From: G965267185 sp965267185
GTDB lineage: Bacteria; Pseudomonadota; Alphaproteobacteria; UBA6615
Direction of reading: 5' to 3'
Length of the DNA: 64,000 nucleotides
Assembly (NCBI GenBank): GCA_965267185.1
Contig: OZ253937.1
Coordinates: 2,728,001 to 2,792,000, forward strand
A program made the position numbers and the translations under genes. Positions 42,318 through 51,499 of the stretch are shown piece by piece. Each line of letters opens with the position of its first letter. Position 1 is the first letter of the stretch. The notes beneath the pieces were generated by a model that did no database searches, had not been told where the DNA came from, and saw only the letters and a list, made by a program, of their open reading frames with translations.

Positions 42318-44585
42318 CTACGGCCTTAGTTCCGTGCGATGGGAAAACTCGGCGCGAACGGTCTCCAAGCGCAACGGCAACCGGACATAATCTCCCCGTT
42401 GCCAAAGCTCGAACTGGTCGAGGAACGTGGAGCTGTTGAACCACCCGTCCTGACCGCCGAGCAGCGCGAAATAGTTAGCATCGGGGTCGGACAGATCGGA
42501 GATATGCCGGGCTTGAGAGCCGAAGCGGGTGAAGTGGCGCTCCGTCGTATCGGCGTGGGCGGTTTTCATCACCGTGGTGGTACTGCCGCCAATCGGCACG
42601 TCGGTAAACCGGAAACGTTCGCCGACGACGGGAATAAATCCCAGCGGGTGGCGCAGACCCATACGGTGCATCTCGCCCCAGACGCCGAACTCTTCGACGC
42701 CCGCCGCCGCTTTATCGAGCGCGGGTCCAAACGCGGCCGCGAGGCGATCCGGTGCGGCGCGGGTCAACTCATCTCCCATAAACTCGTCGAAGCGGCCACC
42801 CGGCGATAATGCTGCCCGTTCCTCTTCGCTGAAATAGGCCTCAATGAAATGGGCTGTGACTTGCTCGAACGCCAAAGCGCCGACAGAATCGATGCGGTAA
42901 TGGCCATCCCACGCCCGCAACAAGTCGACAACCCGTTGGCGCTCCGGGGTTAAACCGCCCTCGAGCGGTAAATCCGGTAGCCGCGCCAACAGAATGTCGC
43001 GCAACGCGACGGCCGAGCCCATGTAAACGTCGCGCTGGAGAGCTTCCAGGTCGGCAATATCGATTGTGTCATCGCCCGTCAGAAGTTCACGCAAGCGGGT
43101 AATACGGTCGTCGTTGGAAAAGAACCAGCCGACCGTGATATCGGTTTCCGCAGGCTTATTATTGGCCGACGCAAGAAAGCCCTCCGGCGGATCGAACGCC
43201 GCAGGCAATGTGGCGGCGGACGAGAACCTCTGCCAATAGTCGGTACCGTTCGCGGAAACCACCATGTCGCCGGGAACAACCGCCGGACGTTGCGGAAGCC
43301 GCACCGCCATGACTTGGCCGATATGACCCTCGACATCGGCGTAAAGCATGTTCTGGCCCGGCACCCAAAATCCATCCAAGGCGGAGCGGAAGTCATCCCA
43401 ATCGCGCGCCTGGCTTACCTTCAGCATAGCGCTGACTTCGTCGCTTGCGCTGTGTCCCATCCAGCGCAACGCGAGGGCTTCACCGTCGCGGGTTTCGACC
43501 AGAGGAGCATCGGAGATCACCGGACCGAATGCACTCTCGCGCACCGTGATGTCGCGGTCGAACCACCAGCGTACACCGATGGTCTCGCTGCGCTCGGATA
43601 GCTGCGCTGGTGGCAGGTCCGACAGGTCGACCAGGTCGCTCGACAGAGCCCGCATATTGGTGCCGCCCCAGGCGATGCGCTCGTTGCGGCCGAGTGCCAT
43701 GAAGGGAACGCCGGGAATCATCATCCCCACCGTGTGGTATGACGGCGACTTGTAGCCCGCGAGCAGCCATAGATTGGGCACGAAGACGCCAAGGTGGGGG
43801 TCGTTCGCCATCAGCGCTGCGCCGGTCTCGGTACGCGATCCGGCGACGGCGACGGAGTTGCTGCCAGCCTTGCTGAACCCGGCGAGTATATCGTGCAACG
43901 CTGCTTTCTGGGTTGCCGCACCCGGCCCGTAACTGGGCACCGAATGGTTGCCCCGCGCCGTCAGGCTCGCCCACACTTGCGGCCAGTCGGGCCGCTGCCG
44001 CAGTTCGAGCGCGCCGAACAAAACCAGCCAGTTCACATCGCTGGAGGCGAGCCGGCCGATGGTGAGCACATCGGCGACCGTCCACGGCTCTTTTTCGAAA
44101 CCTAACACGCGGAACTCGTGAGGCAGCCGGTCGGTTTGGTCGATGTAGAAATTCACGCCCGCCACAAAACGATCCAGCCACTGTTTCGTTTCCGGCGGCA
44201 GGGCAGCGATAGTTTGTGGCACACCGCGGCCAAAATTTAAGATGCGCAGCGAATGATCGATGTCAGTCGCCAGTGGTCCGCCCATTTCGGCGATACGGCC
44301 TTGCGATATGCGCCGCGCGACCTCCATCTGACCGAGGCGGAGATGGGCATGGACGATGCCTAGCGTCACCGCCAGATCGTCGTCGCTGGACGCTTCGATG
44401 AACGGCACCTGGTTGTCGTTCCAATGAACAGTTACCGCACCGTCGAGGGGAGCTCCGCTTATGGGAAGGGCCTTGAGGCGGGCCGGCACATCCTCGCGCG
44501 GCGGCAAGGGGGCTAGAAAAGCGCAACCGGCTAGAATCGCCCCCATGGCGCTACCAGCGACCAATCGCAACCATCGTGTAATCAT
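42318..44585 (-). CDS. Penicillin acylase family lipoprotein (Ntn hydrolase)
   Basis: A 755-residue exported protein. A lipobox, ILAGC, ends at Cys21, so it is probably anchored to a membrane as a lipoprotein. The precursor is self-cleaved in this family: the beta chain would start at Ser242 in KAGSNSVAVAGSRT, followed by ALMANDPHLG, a standard signature. The alpha part precedes it. Members hydrolyse acyl-homoserine lactones or beta-lactam amides; the substrate is unknown here. The ATG at 44585 is used because the signal peptide starts directly after it; the frame extends further upstream without support. Confidence 0.9.
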   Translation of the reverse strand: MITRWLRLVAGSAMGAILAGCAFLAPLPPREDVPARLKALPISGAPLDGAVTVHWNDNQVPFIEASSDDDLAVTLGIVHAHLRLGQMEVARRISQGRIAEMGGPLATDIDHSLRILNFGRGVPQTIAALPPETKQWLDRFVAGVNFYIDQTDRLPHEFRVLGFEKEPWTVADVLTIGRLASSDVNWLVLFGALELRQRPDWPQVWASLTARGNHSVPSYGPGAATQKAALHDILAGFSKAGSNSVAVAGSRTETGAALMANDPHLGVFVPNLWLLAGYKSPSYHTVGMMIPGVPFMALGRNERIAWGGTNMRALSSDLVDLSDLPPAQLSERSETIGVRWWFDRDITVRESAFGPVISDAPLVETRDGEALALRWMGHSASDEVSAMLKVSQARDWDDFRSALDGFWVPGQNMLYADVEGHIGQVMAVRLPQRPAVVPGDMVVSANGTDYWQRFSSAATLPAAFDPPEGFLASANNKPAETDITVGWFFSNDDRITRLRELLTGDDTIDIADLEALQRDVYMGSAVALRDILLARLPDLPLEGGLTPERQRVVDLLRAWDGHYRIDSVGALAFEQVTAHFIEAYFSEEERAALSPGGRFDEFMGDELTRAAPDRLAAAFGPALDKAAAGVEEFGVWGEMHRMGLRHPLGFIPVVGERFRFTDVPIGGSTTTVMKTAHADTTERHFTRFGSQARHISDLSDPDANYFALLGGQDGWFNSSTFLDQFELWQRGDYVRLPLRLETVRAEFSHRTELRP

Positions 44586-44792
44586 GCTCGGTTCACCGTC
44601 TCGGTCCTCACGGTCGCGGCCCCTAATAGATACGGCGCACAACCCTAACTGGATCGCTAAACTCAGCTCTCCGTAAATAAAACCGTACAACCGCGAAGCA
44701 AGTCCAGGCGCGATCGTGTGATCGTCGGGCGCAGAAATACAGCGCGCGGGCATTTTCTTGTTCGCCTATGCGCGAACCGGCATGATGTCCAC

Positions 44793-45968
44793 ATGGACGA
44801 TCCTTACAATGCATTTTGCGACCACGCGATTGTCTGGATCGACGGGACGCACAGCGGACCCCTATCCGGCCTGACGTTCGCGGTAAAAGATCTATTCGAT
44901 ATCGCTGACTACCGCACCGGCGGCGGCAACCCCGACTGGCTGATGACCCATGAGCCGGCGCGCCGTCATGCGCAGGTGGTCGAATCGCTGCTGGCGGCGG
45001 GCGCTACACTAGTAGGCAAAACCCACACCGACGAGCTGTCGCGGGGCATTTTCGGTGAGAACGCCCACTACGGAACGCCAGTGAACCCCAAGGCAAAGAA
45101 TAGGCTACCGGGGGGTTCCTCCAGCGGTTCCGCTGTCGCTGTGGCTGCCGCCATGGTTGATTTCGCCATCGGAACCGATACCGGTGGGTCGGTTCGTGCC
45201 CCGGCAAGCTTTTGCGGCATTTACGGTATCCGGCCGACCCACGGCCGCATTTCTCTCGACGGCGTTCTGGCGCAAGCGCCGAGCTTCGATACCGCCGGTT
45301 GGTTCGCCCGCGACCCCGACATGTTGGCGTGTGTCGGTGGGGTGTTGCTCGGCGTCGACATTCCCGACAACACACCCGAGCGCCTCATCATCGCCACCGA
45401 CGCGTTTGCCGCCGCAGACCCCGAAGCAGCCGCAGCGGTCAAGCCGATTGTCGAGAGTTTATCGGCGGCAGTTGGCGCCAGCGAATGGCGGACAATCAGC
45501 CCCGAGGGGTTAGACGTTTGGGTCGGCCACCAAACGGCACTGCAGGGCCATGAAGCGTGGCAAACCTTCGCCGAATGGATCGACCAAACCAACCCACGCT
45601 TCGGTTTTGAAGTCTCAGAGGCTTTCCACACCAACGCGACCCTATCCGATAACCAGATCGCCGACGCGAGGAAGGCTTGGCCTGGGATCGTCTCTCATCT
45701 CGAGAGCGTTTTAACCCCGGGAACGTTCATCTGTTTACCGACCACACCCTTCGTCGCGCCACTGCGCGGTCAACCACGCTCTGTAACCAAGGCGCTGCGC
45801 CGACGCATTGTCACACTGACATGCATCGCGGGGCTGGCCGGTACGCCGCAAATTACGTTACCGCTAGCGGAGGTCGACGGTGTTCCATTGGGTGTTTCGC
45901 TGATCGGCCCGAGAGGCAGCGACGAGCAATTGCTCGGCTTCGCCCGACAGTTCGCCGGGGAACGTTAG
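44793..45968 (+). CDS. Amidase signature family protein
   Basis: A complete 391-residue amidase. The triad is Lys32 in FAVKDLFD, the cis-Ser in GGSSSGSAV (about 109-113) and the nucleophile Ser133 in DTGGSVRAP. Its short length and missing C-terminal extension resemble AtzF- or AtzE-like members rather than GatA. It is a paralogue of the partial amidase at the left edge. The ATG at 44793 is used; the frame opening at 44718 adds an unsupported leader. It overlaps the convergent MarR gene by four bases. Confidence 0.92.
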   Translation: MDDPYNAFCDHAIVWIDGTHSGPLSGLTFAVKDLFDIADYRTGGGNPDWLMTHEPARRHAQVVESLLAAGATLVGKTHTDELSRGIFGENAHYGTPVNPKAKNRLPGGSSSGSAVAVAAAMVDFAIGTDTGGSVRAPASFCGIYGIRPTHGRISLDGVLAQAPSFDTAGWFARDPDMLACVGGVLLGVDIPDNTPERLIIATDAFAAADPEAAAAVKPIVESLSAAVGASEWRTISPEGLDVWVGHQTALQGHEAWQTFAEWIDQTNPRFGFEVSEAFHTNATLSDNQIADARKAWPGIVSHLESVLTPGTFICLPTTPFVAPLRGQPRSVTKALRRRIVTLTCIAGLAGTPQITLPLAEVDGVPLGVSLIGPRGSDEQLLGFARQFAGER

Positions 45969-46420
45969 ATCTGCGCGATCTTCGTCAGCAACGCCAAAAG
46001 CGTCTTTCGATCGTCGGCACCGAGGCTTTGCGTTAGGTCGGCATCCTGTGTCTCGACGATCGGCGTCAGCCGATCGAGCAGCTGGTTCCCTGTCTCGGTC
46101 AAGTAGAGCGCATGAGACCGGCGGTCGACTTCGGAGCGCTGACGCCGCACCCAGCCATTTTCTTCCAACCGGTCGATCATCGCGACCATTGTTGAACCAT
46201 CGATGCCGAGCGCCCGCGCCAGGCGCGTTTGGCTGAGCCCCTCGTTTTTGTCGACGATTACCATGAGCCCGAACCAACCCGGCGTAATGCCTTCCGCGCC
46301 GGCCGTCGCCGCAAAGTGTTGGAACGCCGCGATCTGCGCCCGCCGCAACTGATAGCCAATCAGGCCCGGCAGCAGGCCCAGGTCCAAGGGTTCGTCATTA
46401 ACGGACCGGCGATCGCTCAC
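45965..46420 (-). CDS. MarR family transcriptional regulator
   Basis: A 151-residue winged-helix regulator. The helix-turn-helix region is about 55-80 (LSQTRLARALGIDGSTMVAM), followed by the wing with VRRQRSEVDRRSHALYLT, where the Asp-Arg pair is conserved. MarR dimers usually repress catabolic or efflux genes and are released by aromatic ligands. The start is GTG at 46420. It is divergent from the thioesterase/TRAP group, and a 23-base palindrome in the shared spacer is its probable operator. Confidence 0.92.
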   Translation of the reverse strand: MSDRRSVNDEPLDLGLLPGLIGYQLRRAQIAAFQHFAATAGAEGITPGWFGLMVIVDKNEGLSQTRLARALGIDGSTMVAMIDRLEENGWVRRQRSEVDRRSHALYLTETGNQLLDRLTPIVETQDADLTQSLGADDRKTLLALLTKIAQI

Positions 46421-46496
46421 AAATCGTTCCCCGAAGAATGCTAAGTTCTACGGTGATTTGTTACCGTCGATCGGTGCCGAGCGCCAGAAAAAATTG

Positions 46497-46519
46497 GGAT
46501 AGTCAATTATTGGCTATCC
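46497..46519. promoter_or_regulatory. Palindromic operator, probably for the divergent MarR regulator
   Basis: GGATAGTCAAT (46497-46507) and ATTGGCTATCC (46509-46519) are inverted copies around one T, with a single mismatched position. Length, symmetry and AT-rich centre fit MarR-family operators. It sits between the marR-like gene and the thioesterase gene, so the regulator would control itself and the neighbouring operon. Confidence 0.6.
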
Positions 46520-46627
46520 GAGGTATCTCAACGGAATTAAGGTGGTTATCGCCGCGCCGAGTGAGTAACAGTGGTCGCGACAAATTCAACGTTAACAAAC
46601 CGCGCGCGATCCGCAAACTTAGGTTCC

Positions 46628-47065
46628 ATGATCAAAAACACTATTAAGATTCCCGTCGAGTGGGGCCATTGTGACCCTGCCAGAATCGTCTTCTACCCCC
46701 ACTATTTCTTTTGGTTCGATCAAGGCACACGCCATTTATTCGAGCGGGTCGGCCTCGGCTACAAGGTCATGATGGATGAATATAAAACCGTCGGCCTGCC
46801 GCTGGTCGACGCCCATGCGGAATTCCTGTCGCCGACCCTGTTCGGCGATGAGATCGAGGTGACCAGCTATGTGAGCGAGTGGCGGCGTAAGACGCTTGTG
46901 GTTACTCACGATGTATCGAACGCCGGAACACCTGCCGTGCGCGGCACTGAAATTCGGATCTGGGCGGCGAACGATCCCGACGACCCGCGAAAACTGCAGA
47001 CACGGGAAATCCCACCTGAATTCCGCACGCGGTTCGAGGCGCTGGAAGACAACGAAGCCACATAA
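46628..47065 (+). CDS. Acyl-CoA thioesterase, 4-hydroxybenzoyl-CoA thioesterase (YbgC) type
   Basis: A 145-residue single hot-dog domain. The active-site Asp is in WGHCDPARIVFYPHYFFWFD, the classical HCDxxxxVxxxxY pattern of YbgC and the Pseudomonas-type 4-hydroxybenzoyl-CoA thioesterase. It cleaves aryl- or acyl-CoA to the free acid and CoA. The ATG at 46628 is chosen because conserved sequence begins right after it. It is the first gene after the palindromic operator and stands about 145 bases before the TRAP operon; a gentisate-level pathway downstream makes an aromatic CoA ester a plausible substrate. Confidence 0.88.
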   Translation: MIKNTIKIPVEWGHCDPARIVFYPHYFFWFDQGTRHLFERVGLGYKVMMDEYKTVGLPLVDAHAEFLSPTLFGDEIEVTSYVSEWRRKTLVVTHDVSNAGTPAVRGTEIRIWAANDPDDPRKLQTREIPPEFRTRFEALEDNEAT

Positions 47066-47209
47066 ACGCGCCCCGAGGCCGCACGAAATGTTCATTTGCG
47101 GCAACGTCATAGTTGTCATGCTACGCAAGTATGGCTTGGCGTTCGCGGGCTAGAGCGGTACCACTAAAGAAAAGAAATTCCCAAAAACAACAGGCAGAGA
47201 AGAGGCACC

Positions 47210-48253
47210 ATGTTGAATCCCCTAAAAGGCGCACTGATTGCCGGTGCGGCAACAGCTGCGTTGATGACATCGGCTGCTGTATCGCAGGCTCAGGAAGTGA
47301 CCCTGCGCATGCACACGTTTATTCCGCCGGTTGCCAACCCGGGCAAAACGTTCCTAACGCCCTGGGCGGAGAAGATCGGTAAAGAGTCCAATGGGCGCAT
47401 CAAGGTGCAACCGTTTTGGGCGATGCAGCTTGGCGGCAAGGCGCCCCAACTGCTCGACCAAGCAAGGGATGGTGTGGTCGATATAGTCTGGGCGCTACCC
47501 GGCTTCTCGCCCGGCCGCATGCCGCGGGTAGAACCGTTCGAGCTGCCATTCGTGCACAAAGACGCGCTATCGACGACTCTGGCCCTGCAAGATTTCCAGG
47601 ACAAACATCTGGGCCCCGACCTGAAGGACTATCAGCCGTTGTTGCTGCACGTCCATGACGGTTTCCTGTTTCAGACCAAGGATCCGATCCTCAAGCTGAG
47701 CGACCTTAAGGGCAAAAAACTCCGCGCCGCCTCGCGTGGCGGCGTCTGGTTGCTCGAGGCGTTAGGAGCGACGGGTGTCGGCCTGCCACTGCCGCAGATT
47801 CCCCAGGCTTTGTCGAAGGGTGTTATCGACGGCGTAACCCTACCTTACGAGATCGCCCCGGCGGTCAAGACGGCGGAGTTGGTTAGCCACTTCTCGAGCC
47901 TTGCTGGCTCCCAACCGCGCCTCGGCACCAATGTCTTCACGTTTCTCATGAACAAGGATTCTTACGAGAAGCTGCCGCCCGATCTGCGCAAAGTGATCGA
48001 CGACAATTCCGGCCGCAACATCGCGCGCGCGGCAGGTGAGAATTGGCGGGCCATCGAAGAACCGGGCCGCAAGGTCATCGAGGCGCAAGCCAAGAACAAG
48101 TTCTACGTGATCCCTGAAGCCGAAGTCGCCAAAATGAAGGCGGCAGCAGAACCCGTATTCGATCGTTGGTACGCCGAAATGGAAAAATCCGGGATCGACG
48201 GTCCGGCTCTGGTGTCCGACGCCCGCAAGATGATCGATAAATATTCGAACTAG
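47210..48253 (+). CDS. dctP: TRAP transporter substrate-binding protein DctP
   Basis: A 347-residue periplasmic protein with a signal peptide (LIAGAATAALMTSAAVSQA, cleavage near SQA-QE). The mature part has HTFIPPVANPGKTFLTPWA and the ligand-binding Arg in LKGKKLRAASRGGVW. DctP captures an organic acid and passes it to the membrane subunits. AGAGAAGAGG stands before the ATG. It is followed by the DctQ and DctM genes on the same strand, so the complete transporter is encoded. The adjacent aromatic genes suggest an aromatic acid as cargo. Confidence 0.94.
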   Translation: MLNPLKGALIAGAATAALMTSAAVSQAQEVTLRMHTFIPPVANPGKTFLTPWAEKIGKESNGRIKVQPFWAMQLGGKAPQLLDQARDGVVDIVWALPGFSPGRMPRVEPFELPFVHKDALSTTLALQDFQDKHLGPDLKDYQPLLLHVHDGFLFQTKDPILKLSDLKGKKLRAASRGGVWLLEALGATGVGLPLPQIPQALSKGVIDGVTLPYEIAPAVKTAELVSHFSSLAGSQPRLGTNVFTFLMNKDSYEKLPPDLRKVIDDNSGRNIARAAGENWRAIEEPGRKVIEAQAKNKFYVIPEAEVAKMKAAAEPVFDRWYAEMEKSGIDGPALVSDARKMIDKYSN

Positions 48254-48298
48254 GTATCGAGATGGGCCGGCATTGCGCCGGTTCAGCTCCTTGACGCC

Positions 48299-48835
48299 AT
48301 GAGCGAGAGCGGGGAACAAAACACCCGGCCCACCGATCCCGTGGGCCGGGTGCTTTATCAGATTGCCAAGTGGATTGCCGTTGTCGGCGGGGTAATTCTC
48401 TGCGCCATGGCGGCATTGACAACCATCAGCGTTACCAGCCGCAGTGCGCTCTCGGCGCCCATTTCAGGCGATTTCGAATTGGTCGCCATCGGCACCGGCC
48501 TGGCCGTCTTCTCCTTCCTGCCCTGGTGTCAATTGATGCGCGGCAACGTCTTGGTCGACTTCTTCATGTCGAGAACACCGGTGCGCACGCGCGTGACCGC
48601 GGATATCTTGGGTGGTGTGTTCTATCTATTGATTGCCATCCTGCTTACGTGGCGGATGATTTTCGGCGGCATCGATATGTATCAATACAGCGAAGTATCG
48701 ATGACGATTAACTTTCCGCGCTGGACAACCTTCCCCCTCTCGATCGCGTTGCTGGGCTTTCTGGTCATCGTCATTGCTTACACCATCGCTCGTAGCGTCG
48801 CCGAGCTGCGTGCCGGCCGTTATTTCAGCGAGTAG
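48299..48835 (+). CDS. dctQ: TRAP transporter small permease DctQ
   Basis: A 178-residue membrane protein with four hydrophobic helices at about 22-45, 62-82, 100-122 and 142-166. The central DFELVAIGTGLAVFSFLPWCQ and FFMSRTP segments match the DctQ family. It forms the membrane complex with DctM and couples uptake to the sodium gradient. It lies 45 bases after dctP and 12 bases before dctM. Confidence 0.93.
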   Translation: MSESGEQNTRPTDPVGRVLYQIAKWIAVVGGVILCAMAALTTISVTSRSALSAPISGDFELVAIGTGLAVFSFLPWCQLMRGNVLVDFFMSRTPVRTRVTADILGGVFYLLIAILLTWRMIFGGIDMYQYSEVSMTINFPRWTTFPLSIALLGFLVIVIAYTIARSVAELRAGRYFSE

Positions 48836-48847
48836 GTAGCCGGCGGG

Positions 48848-50167
48848 ATGAGCGGTCTGGAAACCGGCCTTCTGGGCTTTGCGATACTGCTGATCCTGCT
48901 GGCGCTGCGGATCCCCATCGGCGTTTCCATGCTTACCGTCGGGATCGTCGGTTATGTGTCGATCGCCGGCGAACAGGCGCTTCTAAGCTATCTCAAGACC
49001 GAGACCTATTGGCGGTTTTCCACGGAAACCCTCTCCGTCGTGCCGCTGTTCTTGCTGATGGGACAGTTCGCAGCGAAAGCCGGGCTCAGCCAGGCGCTAT
49101 TCACCGCGGCCTATACCTGGCTCGGCCATTACCGCGGCGGTATCGCCATGGCGTCGGTGGGCGGCTGCGCCGGCTTCGGTGCAATCAGCGGTTCGTCCCT
49201 CGCGACAGCGGCAACCATGGGCCAGGTGGCATTACCGGAGCTACGCCGGTTCAACTATTCCGGCGCGCTGGCCACGGGTTCGCTCGCCGCCGGCGGTACT
49301 TTGGGTATTTTAATCCCGCCTTCGGTGGTCTTGATCATCTATGCGGTCATGGTCGAAGCCAATGTCGCGACCCTTTTCCAGGCTGCCTTTATCCCCGGCA
49401 TTCTCGCCGCGTTAGGCTACATCCTGGCGATTGCCATCGTCGTGCGTGTCAACCCGGAGGCAGGCCCGGCCGGTGAACGGGCAACCCGCGCCCAGAAATG
49501 GGGCGCGTTGCTCGAAATCTGGCCGGTGCTGTTGATATTCCTGCTGGTCATGGGCGGCATCTATGCTGGCTTTTTCACCCCCACCGAGGGTGCCGGTGTC
49601 GGTGCCGTGGGCACCTTCTTGATCGCGGTTACCCGTGGCGGTATGCGGCTTAGCGGCTTTATCGATGCGCTGCTCGGCACCGCGCAAACCACAGCGATGA
49701 TTTTTCTCATCTTGCTGGGTGCGGCCATCTTCAATGCGTTTCTGGGGTTTTCGGAGCTACCCATTCGGGCAGCGGACTTCTTCGGAAATTCGGGCCTTCC
49801 GCCCTTTACGATCCTGCTGGGAATGATCGTCCTCTACATCCTGCTCGGATTCGTGATGGACTCCCTGTCGATGATCTTTCTGACCATTCCGATCTTCTGG
49901 CCGATCATCGCCGGTTTGGATTTCGGCATGGGACCGGAAGAAACGAAACTGTGGTTCGGCATCATCACATTGATCGTCGTGGAGATGGGGCTAATCACGC
50001 CTCCGGTGGGCTTGAACGTGTTCATCATCAACTCGATGGCGCGCGACGTCCCAATGATCGAGACCTTCAAAGGCGTCATTCCGTTCTTCACCTCGGATAT
50101 TATTCGGGTCGCCGTTCTGATTGCATTCCCAGTTATCACGCTGATTTTGCCCGCCTGGCTGAATTGA
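48848..50167 (+). CDS. dctM: TRAP transporter large permease DctM
   Basis: A 439-residue integral membrane protein with about twelve helices. Typical DctM features are SVVPLFLLMGQFAAKAGLSQ, GAISGSSLATAATMGQVALPE, TLGILIPPSVVLIIYAVM and the C-terminal GLITPPVGLNVF. It is the transport channel of the TRAP system. It completes dctPQM; a small membrane ORF and a new promoter follow before the catabolic genes. Confidence 0.95.
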   Translation: MSGLETGLLGFAILLILLALRIPIGVSMLTVGIVGYVSIAGEQALLSYLKTETYWRFSTETLSVVPLFLLMGQFAAKAGLSQALFTAAYTWLGHYRGGIAMASVGGCAGFGAISGSSLATAATMGQVALPELRRFNYSGALATGSLAAGGTLGILIPPSVVLIIYAVMVEANVATLFQAAFIPGILAALGYILAIAIVVRVNPEAGPAGERATRAQKWGALLEIWPVLLIFLLVMGGIYAGFFTPTEGAGVGAVGTFLIAVTRGGMRLSGFIDALLGTAQTTAMIFLILLGAAIFNAFLGFSELPIRAADFFGNSGLPPFTILLGMIVLYILLGFVMDSLSMIFLTIPIFWPIIAGLDFGMGPEETKLWFGIITLIVVEMGLITPPVGLNVFIINSMARDVPMIETFKGVIPFFTSDIIRVAVLIAFPVITLILPAWLN

Positions 50168-50226
50168 CACGCCGCCAGGCGTCACATCGAAACCCGGATC
50201 GCGCGGGCCGCACGGAATTAAAGCTG

Positions 50227-50394
50227 ATGCCCAGGTGGAAGCTTCTTTTTGAGATCTTCATTGCTCTTGTAGCGGCGATAGCTTGGTTTTTTGTTACTGC
50301 GTTGTTCGGAGCAGTGGACGGTGTAGTGATCCTTGGTCCAGTAATAGCCATAGGGTTTATCCTAATTAGAATATTCGGGAAGAATCAAAATTAA
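50227..50394 (+). CDS. Small membrane protein of 55 residues
   Basis: A short frame encoding two hydrophobic helices (about 7-27 and 31-50) ending in RIFGKNQN. No family is recognised. It begins 60 bases after dctM, with only a weak purine-rich stretch before the ATG. Its base composition is poorer in GC than the neighbours. It may be a real small protein or a chance frame in the spacer. Confidence 0.4.
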   Translation: MPRWKLLFEIFIALVAAIAWFFVTALFGAVDGVVILGPVIAIGFILIRIFGKNQN

Positions 50395-50414
50395 GACATT
50401 CCAATTAGTTTGTG

Positions 50415-50444
50415 TTGACAATTGTTGGTAATACCAACTATATA
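50415..50444 (+). promoter_or_regulatory. Sigma-70-type promoter with a FadR/GntR-like operator in its spacer
   Basis: TTGACA (50415-50420) and TATATA (50439-50444) are 18 bases apart. The spacer holds GTTGGTA-A-TACCAAC (50424-50438), a perfect 15-base inverted repeat that contains the TNGTNNNACNA consensus of FadR-subfamily GntR regulators. A protein bound here would block RNA polymerase. The first gene of the catabolic operon starts 26 bases after the -10 element. No GntR gene is present in the window. Confidence 0.7.
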
Positions 50445-50470
50445 TTTCCGCAATCGGGAGTGAGGGACAC

Positions 50471-51499
50471 ATGGGTTTTGCCGTCGCCGTTCGGCAATTC
50501 GACCAGCCGCTCGACGTCGAGATGGGCGATACGATCCTGCAGACCGCGCTCAATGCGGGCCTGCAATATCCCCATGGCTGCCAGTCGGGAAATTGCGGAG
50601 CGTGTAAGTCACGGCTTTATTCCGGCGAGGTCGAGATGTCGCCCTATTCCGAATTCGCCCTGACCGACGCGGAAAAAGACTCCGGCCTTATCCTAGCCTG
50701 CCGGTCGGTGCCGTGGAGCGATTGCGAGGTCGCTTACCTCGAACAGGATGAAGTGGTTGCGCATCCGCTACGTAAACTGACTTGCACGGTCCGCGAACTG
50801 GACCGCATGACCCACGACATCATCCGAGTACGACTGTCGATCGAAACCGGCGGACCATTCGATTTTACCGCCGGCCAGTATGCTGAAGTATCGTTCGGCG
50901 ATCTGCCGCCGCGTGACTATTCCATGGCGAACCAGCCGGGCGACGAATTGCTTGAGTTTCATATCCGCCACATTCCCGACGGCGCAGTCAGCGCCTATGC
51001 AAACACCGTCCTAAAAGTCGGCGACACGGTCCGTGTGGATGGGCCGCATGGCATTTCATACTACCGGGCCAAACACACCGGTCCGATCGTCGCCCTGGCT
51101 GGCGGCTCCGGACTGGCGCCGATCAAGTCCATTGTCGAGGAAGCTTTGGCCGATCGAGCGCAACAGCCCATCCATATGTATTTCGGCGTTCGCGACGAAC
51201 GCGACGTCTACCTAGAAGACTATTTTCACGACCTGGCGGCGCGCCACGCGAACTTGTCGTTTACGCCGGTGCTCTCGGAGCCCAGCGGACCGACCGAGCG
51301 GCGCACCGGCTACCTCGCCGATGTTGTAGCAGCCGACTTCGCCGATCTCGATGGCGCAAAAGTCTATCTCGCCGGGCCGCCGATAATGGTCGAGACCTGC
51401 GTGACACAAGTCCGCGAACGGGGCACCGGCGAAGAGGATTGCCATGCCGATGCGTTTTACACGGAAGCAGACAAAGCCAAACTGGAGGCCGCCTCATGA
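50471..51499 (+). CDS. 2Fe-2S ferredoxin / FAD-NAD(P)H oxidoreductase (oxygenase reductase)
   Basis: A 342-residue reductase with an N-terminal plant-type 2Fe-2S domain (Cys37, Cys42, Cys45, Cys77), an FAD-binding barrel (RDYSMANQPG at about 154-163) and an NAD(P) domain (GGSGLAPIKSI). This order matches BenC, XylA and phenol-hydroxylase reductases; the PaaE protein of the phenylacetyl-CoA system has the reverse order. It would pass electrons from NAD(P)H to an oxygenase, most likely the di-iron protein two genes downstream. It overlaps the SDR gene by four bases. Confidence 0.92.
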   Translation: MGFAVAVRQFDQPLDVEMGDTILQTALNAGLQYPHGCQSGNCGACKSRLYSGEVEMSPYSEFALTDAEKDSGLILACRSVPWSDCEVAYLEQDEVVAHPLRKLTCTVRELDRMTHDIIRVRLSIETGGPFDFTAGQYAEVSFGDLPPRDYSMANQPGDELLEFHIRHIPDGAVSAYANTVLKVGDTVRVDGPHGISYYRAKHTGPIVALAGGSGLAPIKSIVEEALADRAQQPIHMYFGVRDERDVYLEDYFHDLAARHANLSFTPVLSEPSGPTERRTGYLADVVAADFADLDGAKVYLAGPPIMVETCVTQVRERGTGEEDCHADAFYTEADKAKLEAAS

